A DNA stretch of 51,537 nucleotides from Candidatus Tayloriibacteriota bacterium. GTDB lineage: Bacteria > Patescibacteriota > Minisyncoccia > Phycocordibacterales > PALSA-1337. The notes below the pieces were generated by a model. The model had not been told where the DNA came from. It ran no database searches and worked only from the letters and a program-made list of their open reading frames with translations. The translations under genes were made by a program, and so were the position numbers. Location of the stretch: the NCBI GenBank assembly GCA_903857825.1, contig CAIOGI010000007.1:1-51537 (forward strand), read 5' to 3'. Within the stretch, counting starts at the first letter, position 1, and each line of letters begins with the position of its first letter. Shown here piece by piece: positions 51,529-51,537 of the stretch.

Positions 51529-51537
51529 TTATATAAA

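Overview
The window is AT-rich (about one third GC by eye) bacterial DNA with very tight gene packing, short intergenic spaces and many small proteins. The gene content points to the Patescibacteria / Candidate Phyla Radiation, most likely a Parcubacteria-type genome. Evidence includes a short type IV pilus ATPase/platform pair, a class II ribonucleotide reductase, a membrane-anchored SNase-type nuclease, a peptidoglycan-binding surface protein ending in a short hydrophobic tail, LemA/TPM proteins, tRNA genes mostly without encoded CCA, and a typical set of core genes lacking biosynthetic operons. TGA is used as a stop (for example ybeY), so the alternative code of Gracilibacteria/Absconditabacteria is not in use. 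The phylum-level placement is inference from gene content; no 16S rRNA gene is present.

Layout. 1-4.3 kb (minus strand): a compact pilus operon, pilB-like ATPase, pilC-like platform protein, a large prepilin fused to a beta-propeller, then two small prepilin-like proteins. A perfect 50-bp direct repeat lies upstream of pilB and again past the last gene. 4.4-5.45 kb: three small, GC-richer, single-gene transcription units with their own promoters and strong terminators. 5.5-10.3 kb: typA, an NYN-domain protein, an orphan small gene, a structured RNA candidate, a membrane PH/AlbA_2 fusion and pth. 10.4-16.4 kb (plus): lepB, a degenerate HisRS-like gene, rpsU-ybeY-ftsA-ftsZ (ribosome and cell division) and trxB. 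16.4-25.8 kb: accessory and envelope genes, seven-tRNA complement begun here (Glu, Ser-CGA, Val, Phe, Arg, Gly), tsaD, a LysE-type exporter, a PrsW-type protease, Hsp20, an acquired-looking secreted protein and a frameshifted HTH gene. 25.8-34.8 kb (minus): lepA, murJ, an O-antigen-ligase/TPR membrane protein, RNase P RNA and the B12-dependent ribonucleotide reductase. 34.9-43.2 kb: small envelope proteins, a methyltransferase, tRNA-Ser(GGA), TPM and LemA proteins, groES-groEL, another orphan gene, and a second pilin cluster. 43.2-51.5 kb: secA, a 24-residue lysine-rich peptide gene, murB, gpmA, a DedA-PAP2 fusion, secG and a peptide-type solute-binding protein.

How it fits together. The window joins division (ftsA, ftsZ, an FtsB-like protein), wall precursor synthesis and flipping (murB, murJ), protein export (secA, secG, lepB) and surface structures (two pilin loci, a PGBD protein, a solute-binding protein). 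This is consistent with a small cell living by uptake from other organisms. Many genes have a TATAAT-like -10 box only 5-10 nt before the start codon, so much transcription appears leaderless.

Most notable non-genic structure: a 93-135 bp family of elements with imperfect terminal inverted repeats (three copies at gene boundaries), two of which carry a nested palindromic insert of about 41 bp at different sites. Also notable are the 50-bp promoter-like direct repeat and a four-hairpin RNA candidate at 8590-8706.
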